A stretch of DNA of 63,868 bases. Source: Paenibacillus polymyxa (GTDB lineage Bacteria; Bacillota; Bacilli; Paenibacillales; Paenibacillaceae). Position 1 is the first letter of the stretch. Every line of letters starts with the position of its first letter. Location of the stretch: positions 1 to 63,868 of the forward strand of contig NZ_JAGGNR010000051.1 in the NCBI RefSeq assembly GCF_018614975.1. The letters are read 5' to 3'. Both the position numbers and the translations under genes were made by a program. This document shows positions 19,001-25,530 of the stretch, piece by piece. Below the pieces are notes generated by a model. It was not told the DNA's origin and searched no databases. It worked only from the letters and a program-made list of their open reading frames with translations.

Positions 19001-19158
19001 AAGTCGAGTGGGCTGAAAAGGAAATCAAAGCGTCCATCATTAATCTGTTAGAGGATGAGATCCATCCGTTGGCTTGTCCGAACGGAGCATTCGAACTGAC
19101 ATTCAAACCGTATGAGATTAAGTCGGTGAAGCTTGTTCCAGTGAATCCAATTACGTAA
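16027..19158 (+). CDS. Alpha-mannosidase, GH38
   Basis: A 1043-aa zinc-dependent retaining alpha-mannosidase. The start is the ATG in the ATGA overlap with the GH3 stop; in-frame sequence further upstream lies inside GH3. GQSHIDIAWLWP gives zinc ligands His249 and Asp251, WLPDTFGY gives the nucleophile Asp361, and NQFHDIIPGTSI gives His561. A large beta-sandwich C-terminal half follows. Length is typical for bacterial and yeast vacuolar-type enzymes. No export signal is seen. It would trim alpha-mannosyl units from an imported glycan. It is 17 nt upstream of an isomerase gene. With the two fucosidases it points to a fucose- and mannose-bearing glycan as the locus substrate. Confidence 0.95.
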   Translation: MIRIQRFIEDLKRQQWLNTIELPAWEMQRARYIRPGEYEYEQGYENKGEQTDKAMQSLNPLNSVHGTTYFLSKRVEIPAEWQDQAVGLIFEAGGEGLLKVNGMPYHGLDRNHGFVPLPRSRVGNTPQLEIELYDPIPEPHDPLNRQAVIQPPIQGIRAALVHINQPLQSLMYSVTVLAESLRAYTEKEPKRMALVRAIHQVMDEMYNDPERWSDASWVQNFEHALAQSVQQEDPEEYRSGFMHLVGQSHIDIAWLWPVRETVRKSSRTFSTMCTLMDTYPDFVYSQSQPQLYAFVKDHYPELYERVKARIAEGRWELVGGMWVEPDLNIPSGESLVRQILYGQNFYQAEFGKRSNIEWLPDTFGYCASLPQMLKLADIPYFMTTKLNWNDTNAFPYDLFDWVGIDGTSVLAYLNHGVNEHTRPKDVDEHWQSYKQKDVHPEQMLLYGHGDGGGGVTNEMVEFAERSHLMVGQPISKFSTAGAFFEDISINKPTLPKWHGDLYLELHRGTYTTHARNKRSNRKAEVLYREAEIWGQFAGACAAHTKNHLDEGWKLIMLNQFHDIIPGTSIPEVYVTSTEEYTKVFTLGTSALRETLDTLAEKITTDEVDGLPYIIFNSLGWERGENIIITGDARLAGVAAFDRQGNRLVCDLEQKEDKYTLLVHVPSIPAFGYTTIWLREALDVILPVREEERFPSTWETEFYTLEFNDLGEITRWYDKTAGRDWLKPSDRANEWQFFHDKPTYWDAWDIDPRFESQRAGVVQLISREVVQRGDTRDVLRFVWKLNQSEISQDIILHRYQRRVDFHTKVKWNESHKLLKVAFPVDLVAAKAAYEIPFGALERPTHNNTSWEQAQFEVCGHRWADISEGNGGVSLLNDCKYGYDIKDRTIRLSLLRAPKWPDEHADQGDHEFTYSILPHQGNWRQAAVVRRAMELNHPVEVVAASQSSGHLPAEHAWVQFHSEHIILDAIKAAEDGTGTVLRFYESSGGRETVQVEWAEKEIKASIINLLEDEIHPLACPNGAFELTFKPYEIKSVKLVPVNPIT

Positions 19159-19175
19159 TCCTCAGGAGGTATGAC

Positions 19176-20051
19176 ATGAAATTAACGAATAAGATCGGTG
19201 TCATCGTGGATAGCTTTGGCGTAGGTGTACGGGAAGGGTTGAACAAAGCCAAAGACGTAGGTGCAGAAGGTGTGCAGATTTACGCCGTCAAGGGAGAGAT
19301 GGACCCTGATAATTTGTCACCTGCGGCGCGCAAGGAGTTAAAGAGTTACATCGATTCGCTGGGTCTCGAAATTTCAGCATTGGTCGGTGACCTGGGCGGA
19401 CATGGGTTTCAGGTCAAGGAAGATAATCCGTGGAAAGTAGAGAAGTCGAAGCGGATCGTGGATCTGGCCCTCGATCTGGGTACCAACATTGTCACTACAC
19501 ATATCGGCATTGTTCCACATGACCCTTCATCGGATGTCTACGCTACGCTGCATGCTGCTTGTGAGGAACTGGGTCAATACGCCAAGAGTGTTGGGGCATA
19601 CTTTGCCATTGAGACAGGGCCGGAAACGGCTGCTGACTTGAAAGGATTTCTGGATACGTTGTCCACCAATGGGGTATCGGTGAATTTTGACCCGGCGAAT
19701 ATGGTGATGGTGACCGGAGATGATCCGGCGCGGGGCGTCCACCTGCTCAAGGATTACATCGTACATACCCATGTGAAGGATGGTGTGCGGCTGAAGGAAG
19801 TGGACCCAAGAGATGTCTACGGTGCAGTCGGTTATGCGCCTATGGATCACGATAAGATTGCCGAGATGGTCTCTTCCGGAACGTTCTTCCGTGAGGTGCC
19901 GCTGGGCGAAGGTGGCGTTGATTTTGACGGATACTTTGCAGCGCTTCAGGAGATTGGTTACACCGGGTATCTGACGATTGAACGTGAGGTAGGCCATCAG
20001 CCGGAGCAGGATATTCGCAAGGCGGTTCGATTTATAGAGCGATATCGATAG
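19176..20051 (+). CDS. Sugar isomerase/epimerase-like TIM-barrel protein (divergent)
   Basis: A 291-aa TIM-barrel protein of the same superfamily as 3482-4348 and 20064-20936 but clearly diverged from both. It begins KIGVIVDSFGVGVREGL. Likely metal/active-site residues lie in the FAIETG (Glu), VNFDPANM (Asp), VHTHVKDG (His) and LTIEREVG (Glu) segments. AGGAGG precedes ATG 19176. It is third in the GH3-GH38-isomerase-isomerase operon. Substrate unknown; related proteins epimerise or isomerise ketoses, keto-sugars or inosoles. Confidence 0.85.
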   Translation: MKLTNKIGVIVDSFGVGVREGLNKAKDVGAEGVQIYAVKGEMDPDNLSPAARKELKSYIDSLGLEISALVGDLGGHGFQVKEDNPWKVEKSKRIVDLALDLGTNIVTTHIGIVPHDPSSDVYATLHAACEELGQYAKSVGAYFAIETGPETAADLKGFLDTLSTNGVSVNFDPANMVMVTGDDPARGVHLLKDYIVHTHVKDGVRLKEVDPRDVYGAVGYAPMDHDKIAEMVSSGTFFREVPLGEGGVDFDGYFAALQEIGYTGYLTIEREVGHQPEQDIRKAVRFIERYR

Positions 20052-20063
20052 GGAGTTGAGCAG

Positions 20064-20936
20064 ATGAAAGTGGGCTTGAGCACGTATAGTTTGTTGAACG
20101 ATTTGAATTCGGGTGAGATGACGGTGCTGGATGTGATCGACTGGATTGCGGCGAACGGCGGCGAGCATATGGAGATGGTGCCTTACGGTTATATCGTGGA
20201 GGATAATCACGATCTGGCGGATGCGATTCGCGAACGGGCAGCGACTGCGGGTATTGAACTGTCCAACTACTCGATGCCAGCGAATTTCGTGCAGGAGAGG
20301 GAAGAGGCGTTTGAAGAAGAGATGGCTCGGGTCAAAAGACATGTGGATGTCGTACACCGGATGGGTGTAAAACATATGCGGCATGACGTCACGGCATTTA
20401 CCCTGCCAAAGGAGAAGATGACCATTGCCTGGTTCGAGAAACATCTGCCGCTGATGGTGAGGGGAAGCCAGATCATTGCGGACTATGCTGCGCAGTTTGG
20501 TATCACCACAACCATTGAGAATCACGGCTTTAGCGTGCAGGCGAGTGATCGGGTGCAGCGTGTCCTGCATGCTGTGGATCGTCCGAATTTCAAAACAACA
20601 CTTGATATTGGCAACTTCATGTGTGTGGATGAGAACCCGATCATTGGTGTCATGAAAAATCTGCCTTACGCTTCTCTGGTCCACTTCAAAGATTTCTACT
20701 TCCGTCCTTATGATGAGCATCCGGGTGAGGGTGAATGGTTCACGACAGCCTACGGTAACTTCCTGCGTGGGGCCATCGTTGGGCAAGGGGATATTCCGAT
20801 CCGCAAAATTGTAAAGCTGATCAAAGACTCCGGCTATGATGGCAACATTACGGTAGAGTTCGAAGGCATGGAGGAATGTAAATTGGCATCCAAAATCGCC
20901 ATGGACAACCTGCGCCGCTTCTGGGAAGAAGCGTAA
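20064..20936 (+). CDS. Sugar isomerase/epimerase-like TIM-barrel protein (paralogue 2)
   Basis: A 290-aa protein, a close paralogue of 3482-4348 along its whole length (both begin MKVGLSTYSL, and both share NGGEH/QGGEH, FGITT.EN.G, FKTTLD.GNF, SGYDG and VEFEGME.CK). Likely metal ligands are Glu in TIENHG, Asp in LDIGNF, His in VHFKDF and Glu in VEFEGME. It is the last gene of the operon, 12 nt after the previous isomerase, followed by a strong terminator. Two near-identical folds flanking a dehydrogenase and glycosidases suggest related steps on two epimeric sugars; this is inference. Confidence 0.86.
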   Translation: MKVGLSTYSLLNDLNSGEMTVLDVIDWIAANGGEHMEMVPYGYIVEDNHDLADAIRERAATAGIELSNYSMPANFVQEREEAFEEEMARVKRHVDVVHRMGVKHMRHDVTAFTLPKEKMTIAWFEKHLPLMVRGSQIIADYAAQFGITTTIENHGFSVQASDRVQRVLHAVDRPNFKTTLDIGNFMCVDENPIIGVMKNLPYASLVHFKDFYFRPYDEHPGEGEWFTTAYGNFLRGAIVGQGDIPIRKIVKLIKDSGYDGNITVEFEGMEECKLASKIAMDNLRRFWEEA

Positions 20937-20957
20937 CGAATATCATAGAGAGATAAT

Positions 20958-20990
20958 GAAGGGCCACGTTCAAACGTGGCTCTTTTTCTC
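20958..20990 (+). terminator. Rho-independent terminator of the GH3-GH38 operon
   Basis: GCCACGT and ACGTGGC (20963-20969 with 20974-20980) form a perfect stem with a TCAA loop, followed by TCTTTTT. Confidence 0.9.
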
Positions 20991-21061
20991 ATATTAAAGC
21001 AAGCGAAAAAGCCTGTAAGAATATGGTTCTTCGCAAGGATTAAGTTACGAGCAGCACAAGT

Positions 21062-21070
21062 GTGGTATAA
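21062..21070 (+). promoter_or_regulatory. Extended -10 promoter for the small HTH gene
   Basis: TGG directly before TATAAT (21065-21070) forms an extended -10; the -35 region is weak. Confidence 0.5.
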
Positions 21071-21124
21071 TGGATATATTCAGCCTGATAATAACTGGCT
21101 ATGGATAGGAGATGTTACTGATCT

Positions 21125-21349
21125 ATGCAGATATTCGAGGACTGGAATCAGAAAGTAAAGAGGACGTTTAATGCTACGAACCCAGAGGTTGTCTTGACGG
21201 TATCGGAAGCAGGAAGTTTGCTCGGTTTGACCAAGGACCAGATGAAACTATATGTAGACAAGAACAAACTTACGAAGGTCCCGATCATGAGAAGTGTTCA
21301 CCGATACCTCTTACTGAAAAGTGAATTAGATAACATCGTTCAAACGTGA
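21125..21349 (+). CDS. Small HTH (excisionase/MerR-like) DNA-binding protein
   Basis: A 74-aa protein. Residues about 22-70 read as a winged-helix/excisionase-type HTH: TVSEAGSLLGLTKDQMKLYV as helix-turn-helix, then a PIMRSVHRYLLLKSEL wing. No catalytic or membrane features. AGGAGA (21106-21111) lies 13 nt before ATG, longer than usual; a stop codon just upstream excludes an earlier start. It stands alone between terminators with its own promoter. It could be an AlpA/Xis-like relic of a mobile element or a small chromosomal regulator; no integrase is present in the window. Confidence 0.6.
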   Translation: MQIFEDWNQKVKRTFNATNPEVVLTVSEAGSLLGLTKDQMKLYVDKNKLTKVPIMRSVHRYLLLKSELDNIVQT

Positions 21350-21371
21350 TAACTTCATAGGATTGAACACA

Positions 21372-21413
21372 ACCATTTTACCGACAGGATTCGGGAGAGT
21401 GGTCTTTTTTTTT
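21372..21413 (+). terminator. Rho-independent terminator after the HTH gene
   Basis: A 13-bp stem (21372-21384 with 21391-21403, one mismatch and two G-T pairs), a 6-nt loop and a run of nine T residues. Confidence 0.88.
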
Positions 21414-21435
21414 GATAAAAAGGACATGATCTTAA

Positions 21436-21542
21436 ACCTTTTTATGCCGATACAAGAGACGTTCTGGAGTCCGGCCTACGGCTCGGTTATCGACAAGTTT
21501 GGCGTACAGTTTCAGATCAGTGCTACGCCGGTACAAGCTTAA
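21436..21542 (+). pseudogene. C-terminal fragment of a PhnB-like VOC protein
   Basis: A short open stretch ending at TAA 21540 reads PIQETFWSPAYGSVIDKFGV and then QFQIS. This matches the closing block of PhnB/YjdN-type glyoxalase-fold (VOC) proteins, where Q-E-T-F-W, G and D-x-F-G-V-x-W/F are conserved. The roughly 100 residues that should precede it are absent; a terminator lies there instead. It is the stump of a deleted gene. Confidence 0.6.
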
Positions 21543-21577
21543 GAGCGAACTCTTCACTAATATAAGCTTCAAATGGC

Positions 21578-21621
21578 AAAAACCTCCGCGGTCTGCTTTG
21601 AGCAGTTGTGGAGGTTTTTTT
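21578..21621 (-). terminator. Terminator for the minus-strand gene
   Basis: AAAAACCTCC (21578-21587) pairs with GGAGGTTTTT, with a second inner stem (GTCTGC/GCAGTT). Read on the minus strand it ends in a T tract 24 nt after the stop of the next gene. It can also work on the plus strand. Confidence 0.8.
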
Positions 21622-21644
21622 GCTTTTTTTGTAATGAATCGTGA

Positions 21645-22502
21645 TTAACCTTCCTTCTGAATCTTGGAAGGATTGTTGATTTTATAGGGAACCGGGTTAC
21701 GTGTCAGCTTCTTCTTGATGATTTTTGCTTCAAACGTGATGACATCTCCCACTTCCAGTTCCTGTTTCTTAACGGTGGCACTGTGGCTCGACCAGGCTTC
21801 CCCAACATCGATGACGTCTGGCTCCGTGATGGTAACTGCTTCATAGATGATGACTTCATCGTCATTGTCAGAGAAGTGATTCGGTACCGTGGTGAACTCT
21901 TTAACAACGGCACTCATCTTCACTTTGCCTTCTGGCAGATCAATCTTGACGGTCTTAGCCTTGCTCGCTGTTTTGGCTTTAGGTTTGGCTTCACTGGCTG
22001 CCCCAGACTGAGGTCCAACATACTCTTCTACTAACCCATCTGGATCACCCTTCAGCCCCGAGGAGAATTCATCTGTATCCGTGTCGTCCGAATCATCCGG
22101 ATCCGTCGTAATATCTTCCGGGTTAACCAGGGCATCTGGAGTTGGCGTAACATCAGTAGGGGTACCTGGTGCGACTGTATCCGAAGTTGTCGATTCTGTG
22201 CGGCGATCTGATCCTGCTGTTCCTATGCTTCTAGCGCTGTAGCTGGACGCTTGCATTTCCTTCAGATACGACGGGTGGATACAATGCTTTTGTCCATTAT
22301 CCAGTTGAATAACGGCTGCCATGTGATCGACATACCCAATGATGGTGCACGGCATGTTCAATCCGTTTCCTTTATAATAGAACGTTTTGAGTTTGGTGGC
22401 TTTACCGGAAAGCAAACCCCACTCCTGACATTTCTCAATCAGTTCGTCTTCGTTCTCCAGCGCAATAAAATCCTGCGGTTCGATCATAAATGCGTATGTC
22501 AT
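21645..22502 (-). CDS. Hypothetical protein with acidic Ser/Thr/Asp-rich linker
   Basis: About 285 aa, family not recognised. Three parts are visible: an N-terminal domain of about 85 residues (MTYAFMIEPQDFIALENEDE; GYVDHMAAVIQLDNGQKHCI); a low-complexity linker of about 90 residues rich in Thr, Pro, Asp and Ser, then Ala/Lys; and a C-terminal beta-rich domain of about 95 residues (KMSAVVKEFTTVPNHFS; VGDVITFEAKIIKKKL). No signal peptide or membrane segment. The start is uncertain: ATG 22502 follows a purine-rich stretch, but in-frame ATG 22535, ATG 22541 and TTG 22550 also exist. It is transcribed alone and convergently with the HTH gene. Confidence 0.7.
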   Translation of the reverse strand: MTYAFMIEPQDFIALENEDELIEKCQEWGLLSGKATKLKTFYYKGNGLNMPCTIIGYVDHMAAVIQLDNGQKHCIHPSYLKEMQASSYSARSIGTAGSDRRTESTTSDTVAPGTPTDVTPTPDALVNPEDITTDPDDSDDTDTDEFSSGLKGDPDGLVEEYVGPQSGAASEAKPKAKTASKAKTVKIDLPEGKVKMSAVVKEFTTVPNHFSDNDDEVIIYEAVTITEPDVIDVGEAWSSHSATVKKQELEVGDVITFEAKIIKKKLTRNPVPYKINNPSKIQKEG

Positions 22503-22650
22503 ATGGAATTTCCGCCCTTCCAATCCATTCTTCATGTTCATCGTTTCCAAATTACAACCAGTGTATCACAAATGAGCATTTTGCATAAATCGAAACGCTG
22601 AAATTCGTACCCGGAGATGAAGATTATCAACGCCTGCTCACAGAGGCCTA

Positions 22651-22659
22651 TGCTATAAT
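22651..22659 (+). promoter_or_regulatory. Extended -10 promoter for the YtxJ-like gene
   Basis: TGC immediately before a perfect TATAAT (22654-22659), 66 nt upstream of the start; the -35 is poor. Confidence 0.5.
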
Positions 22660-22724
22660 TTGATCAGAATATAAGGTGGGAAGATACAGCCCTGATATAC
22701 ATAGTCTAAGAAGGGAACATCCGC

Positions 22725-23264
22725 ATGAAGAAAAAAGTGAATCATCAAGCCGTATGGCTGGCTATAGGTGTTGCCATGGGAGTCAGTATTGGTACGGCTA
22801 CACAGCAGCTTGGACTCGGGATTGCTTTTGGCTTGGCGCTTGGCATTGTGATTGGTTCGGTGGTTAGCAAACGTACGGGTTCAGACTCGGAACATATGCT
22901 CAGCGAACATGTCCGTGAATTGCATAAACCAGATGACTGGGAAGACGCGCTTCATCGCTCGCAGGAGCATCCGGTGCTTGTTCTGAAACACAGCACGACT
23001 TGTCCGACCAGTGCGAGAGCGTACAGAGAATTTATGGCGTTTGTAGGTACGAATGCATCAGATCCCAAACAACCTATGGACTACCGCATCGTCAAAGTGA
23101 TTGAAAATCGTTCGTTATCCCGCCACATTGCGGAAGAGACAGAGGTTTACCATGAGTCACCACAGGTACTTCTGCTCGATCAGGGACAAGTCATTAAACA
23201 TACATCCCATGGCAAAATCACGAAAAAGAGATTAGTGCAGTGGGCACAGAATCCATTGGGATGA
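22725..23264 (+). CDS. Membrane-anchored YtxJ/BrxC-like monothiol bacilliredoxin
   Basis: A 179-aa protein with two parts. Residues 9-47 form two Gly/Ala-rich hydrophobic segments separated by a short turn, likely a membrane hairpin. Residues about 62-176 are a thioredoxin-like domain with TTCPTSARAYREF (single Cys93), matching the TCPxS active site of YtxJ/BrxC monothiol bacilliredoxins, and a cis-Pro segment SPQVLLLDQG. YtxJ is normally a soluble protein of about 110 aa. The domain is known or proposed to exchange thiols with bacillithiolated proteins; here it would be tethered to the inner membrane face. AAGGGAA lies upstream of ATG. Confidence 0.85.
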   Translation: MKKKVNHQAVWLAIGVAMGVSIGTATQQLGLGIAFGLALGIVIGSVVSKRTGSDSEHMLSEHVRELHKPDDWEDALHRSQEHPVLVLKHSTTCPTSARAYREFMAFVGTNASDPKQPMDYRIVKVIENRSLSRHIAEETEVYHESPQVLLLDQGQVIKHTSHGKITKKRLVQWAQNPLG

Positions 23265-23312
23265 AGTGTATGAGATAGGTCTACTTTAAAAATATCAAAA
23301 AAAATCATATCT

Positions 23313-23341
23313 TTGCACACGAACTTCGATTAAAATATAAC
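23313..23341 (+). promoter_or_regulatory. Promoter with palindromic spacer for the ImmA/IrrE cassette
   Basis: TTGCAC (23313-23318), a 17-nt spacer and TATAAC (23336-23341). Within the spacer sits the perfect 9-bp palindrome CGAACTTCG (23320-23328), a natural place for a repressor, possibly the XRE domain of the second gene. Confidence 0.55.
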
Positions 23342-23374
23342 TTGTCTTCATATTTATGAATCGGAGTGATCTAT

Positions 23375-24133
23375 ATGGAACAATATAAGTTCAAGTCGGA
23401 ACATAGTCAGATGCTTGTTGATGCTATTGTTGAAGGATACCGCGAATATATTGATCATCGTAAAGATCGCAAGAGAAACATGAAGATTAGTTCAGCCTTT
23501 GCCTGGACAAAGGGAAATTTTATTGAGAGCAAAATCGCAGATTATTGCGGTGAACAAGGATTCACTCACAAAAAATCCAAAGCAGGTTTAACATGGGATT
23601 ATCTCCAGTTCACACATGAAGAATCAAAAGTTCTGTTTCTGATAAAGAACGCAGCCTACTTTAATGAGAATAGTTTTTCCAGTGCCAAGCTACCTACGGG
23701 CGTTGACAACAAAGGTGCTTTCCGTACCTATTTACACGATCTCTCCAAGATTAATAACGATCTGGAATTTTCTTTGATTCAACCACGCCGTAATGAACAT
23801 GGTGAGTTGCAGAGGGTTGAGCAACTTTCTTTTCCAATCTCAGAGAGTCAGGTCAGCCGTGTGAAAGAAGAACTTGAACATCTTGCATGTACATATAATG
23901 AGTTTCATATACTCACTTATGCTATTGATGATGCATACCAAATTTCGAAGGTTCAGCATTATCTGCCTAATCCGCATGATAATATCGCTTATTTTATAGA
24001 AGATTTGTCGGATCTGATCTCAGGTGCTGAGTTAAATGAGAGTGACCGTGAGGTACTTGCACCAGATATGGAAGATATCGTTGATCCGGCAGCTTATGAT
24101 ATTGAAATTTTGGAAGGAGAACAGCGGGGGTGA
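23375..24133 (+). CDS. Uncharacterised partner of the XRE-ImmA/IrrE protein (DUF5986-like)
   Basis: A 252-aa soluble protein with no signal peptide or membrane segment. The N-terminal quarter is charged (EYIDHRKDRKRNMKISSAFAWTKGNFIE), followed by mixed alpha/beta sequence and an acidic tail. From memory it resembles the family labelled DUF5986, often found next to ImmA/IrrE genes; this is unverified. GGAG (23363-23366) is 8 nt before ATG 23375; an in-frame GTG at 23366 overlaps it and is rejected. It shares a promoter with the XRE-ImmA/IrrE gene 32 nt downstream. The arrangement resembles two-gene stress, toxin-antitoxin or anti-phage modules. Its biochemical role is unknown. Confidence 0.7.
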   Translation: MEQYKFKSEHSQMLVDAIVEGYREYIDHRKDRKRNMKISSAFAWTKGNFIESKIADYCGEQGFTHKKSKAGLTWDYLQFTHEESKVLFLIKNAAYFNENSFSSAKLPTGVDNKGAFRTYLHDLSKINNDLEFSLIQPRRNEHGELQRVEQLSFPISESQVSRVKEELEHLACTYNEFHILTYAIDDAYQISKVQHYLPNPHDNIAYFIEDLSDLISGAELNESDREVLAPDMEDIVDPAAYDIEILEGEQRG

Positions 24134-24165
24134 TTCCCTGTGTCGTTCAATAAGGAGGGAGCAGC

Positions 24166-25362
24166 ATGTTCGTTGGTGAAAATTTGACCAATTTGCGGAT
24201 CATGCATGGGTATTCGAGAAAACAGCTCTCCGAACAATTAGGTGTGACAGAACAAGCAGTCTGGCAATATGAAAATGCGTATACCTCTCCGAAGGTGCCA
24301 ATTGTGAATGAGTTGAAACGCATTTTCAGTGTGAAAAGCAAGTATTTTTATACGAAAGATATGCTTACACAGCGTAATAACGCAGCCAACATTGATGTTA
24401 TGAACATTGCCTATCGTTCGAAAGTGATGAATGTGATATCCAAGACACAGACAGAAGCAAAGCATGTAGAATATCTGGACACGTTCATTAATTATATTAC
24501 CGCTCAGATCAGCCTTCCCACACTGAATATTATCCAATTGCGGGAAGAGGCAATTGAGTATATGAACCATACAGACGATGATCGTACGACTCAGATCCAT
24601 TATGTTGCCTATCTTGCGAGACAACGGCTGAATATGGAGCCATCGACGAATGAGAACCTGATGTTCCGGATCGAAAAAAGTGGTGTGTACGTTTTTGAAA
24701 AAGCGATTGGTGAAGAAATTGATGCGTACAGCCTGTGGACACGAAATGATCGTCCGTTTATTATACTGGGCAACATCAAACGTTCTGCGGTTCGTAGGAA
24801 TTTCGATATTGCACATGAGCTTGGTCATTTGTTGCTTCATTATCGTCTTGAATTTGTCAATCTGGATCGAAAAGAACACAAATTGATTGAAAATGAAGCT
24901 AATCTGTTTGCGGGTGCATTTTTATTGCCCGAAGAAGAGTTTTCATCGGACATGAATGATATCACTTATAAGACGAATCCCGATCAATATCTTGATTTGA
25001 AAAATAAATGGAAGACTTCCCTACAAATGCTGGGATATAGAGCAGCACATCTAGGAATGATGGAAAATAAGGATCATCGTAATTTCTATGCGGCGATGCA
25101 CCGAAGAGGATATCTGGAAAAGGAGCCTTTCGACAGGGAGATTCCACTTCAAAAGCCGATGCGAATTAAAACCATTATTGACCTGCTCTCCAAGAAAGGT
25201 CTTGTAGATATCCGTTATATGATTGAGGAGGATTGGAAAGTGGAGACATCCTTCTTTCATCATATGACAGGAATAAACACGGACTTTTTTAACAAGTACA
25301 TGACGAACAAGCCTGAAACTAGTATTCAAAATGTTAGGGAAATGCCCACACGTAGCTCTTGA
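24166..25362 (+). CDS. XRE-family regulator fused to ImmA/IrrE metallopeptidase
   Basis: A 398-aa protein. Residues 6-60 are a Cro/C1-type HTH (LRIMHGYSRKQLSEQLGVTE; QAVWQYENAYTSPKV). Residues about 165-260 are an ImmA/IrrE-type zinc metallopeptidase: FDIAHELGHLLLH gives His217, Glu218 and His221, and ENEANLFAGAFLLP supplies the third ligand (Glu244) plus the conserved Ala-Asn-x-Phe-Ala. About 140 further residues have no obvious match. AAGGAGG is 7 nt before ATG. Relatives either cleave a partner repressor (ImmA/ImmR, IrrE/DdrO) or act in toxin-antitoxin pairs. Both catalytic motifs look intact. It follows the DUF5986-like gene in the same unit. Confidence 0.9.
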   Translation: MFVGENLTNLRIMHGYSRKQLSEQLGVTEQAVWQYENAYTSPKVPIVNELKRIFSVKSKYFYTKDMLTQRNNAANIDVMNIAYRSKVMNVISKTQTEAKHVEYLDTFINYITAQISLPTLNIIQLREEAIEYMNHTDDDRTTQIHYVAYLARQRLNMEPSTNENLMFRIEKSGVYVFEKAIGEEIDAYSLWTRNDRPFIILGNIKRSAVRRNFDIAHELGHLLLHYRLEFVNLDRKEHKLIENEANLFAGAFLLPEEEFSSDMNDITYKTNPDQYLDLKNKWKTSLQMLGYRAAHLGMMENKDHRNFYAAMHRRGYLEKEPFDREIPLQKPMRIKTIIDLLSKKGLVDIRYMIEEDWKVETSFFHHMTGINTDFFNKYMTNKPETSIQNVREMPTRSS

Positions 25363-25486
25363 AATCGACTATATCCGGTGAATCAGATAGAGTGGCGCGC
25401 TTGTTTTCAAAAGATCATCTGTAGTTGATGAGTCCTTAACCGAGTTTTGATACTCACATTATATAATGATTTGACGAATTAAGTAC

Positions 25487-25527
25487 AAAGCACCGTCCCC
25501 TTTAGCAGTAAAGGAAACGGTGCTTTT
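25487..25527. terminator. Bidirectional terminator
   Basis: AAAGCACCGT and ACGGTGCTTTT arms with internal CCTTTA/TAAAGG pairing. It lies between two convergent genes (XRE-ImmA and melA), with T tracts usable from both sides. Confidence 0.88.
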
Positions 25528-25530
25528 ATA

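Noticed and set aside
19527..20786. Long minus-strand open frame (419 codons) opposite two isomerase genes
   Set aside because: It is the antisense of two clearly coding genes, has no domain or ribosome binding site and is rich in His/Arg/Ile as expected from the reverse of coding DNA.
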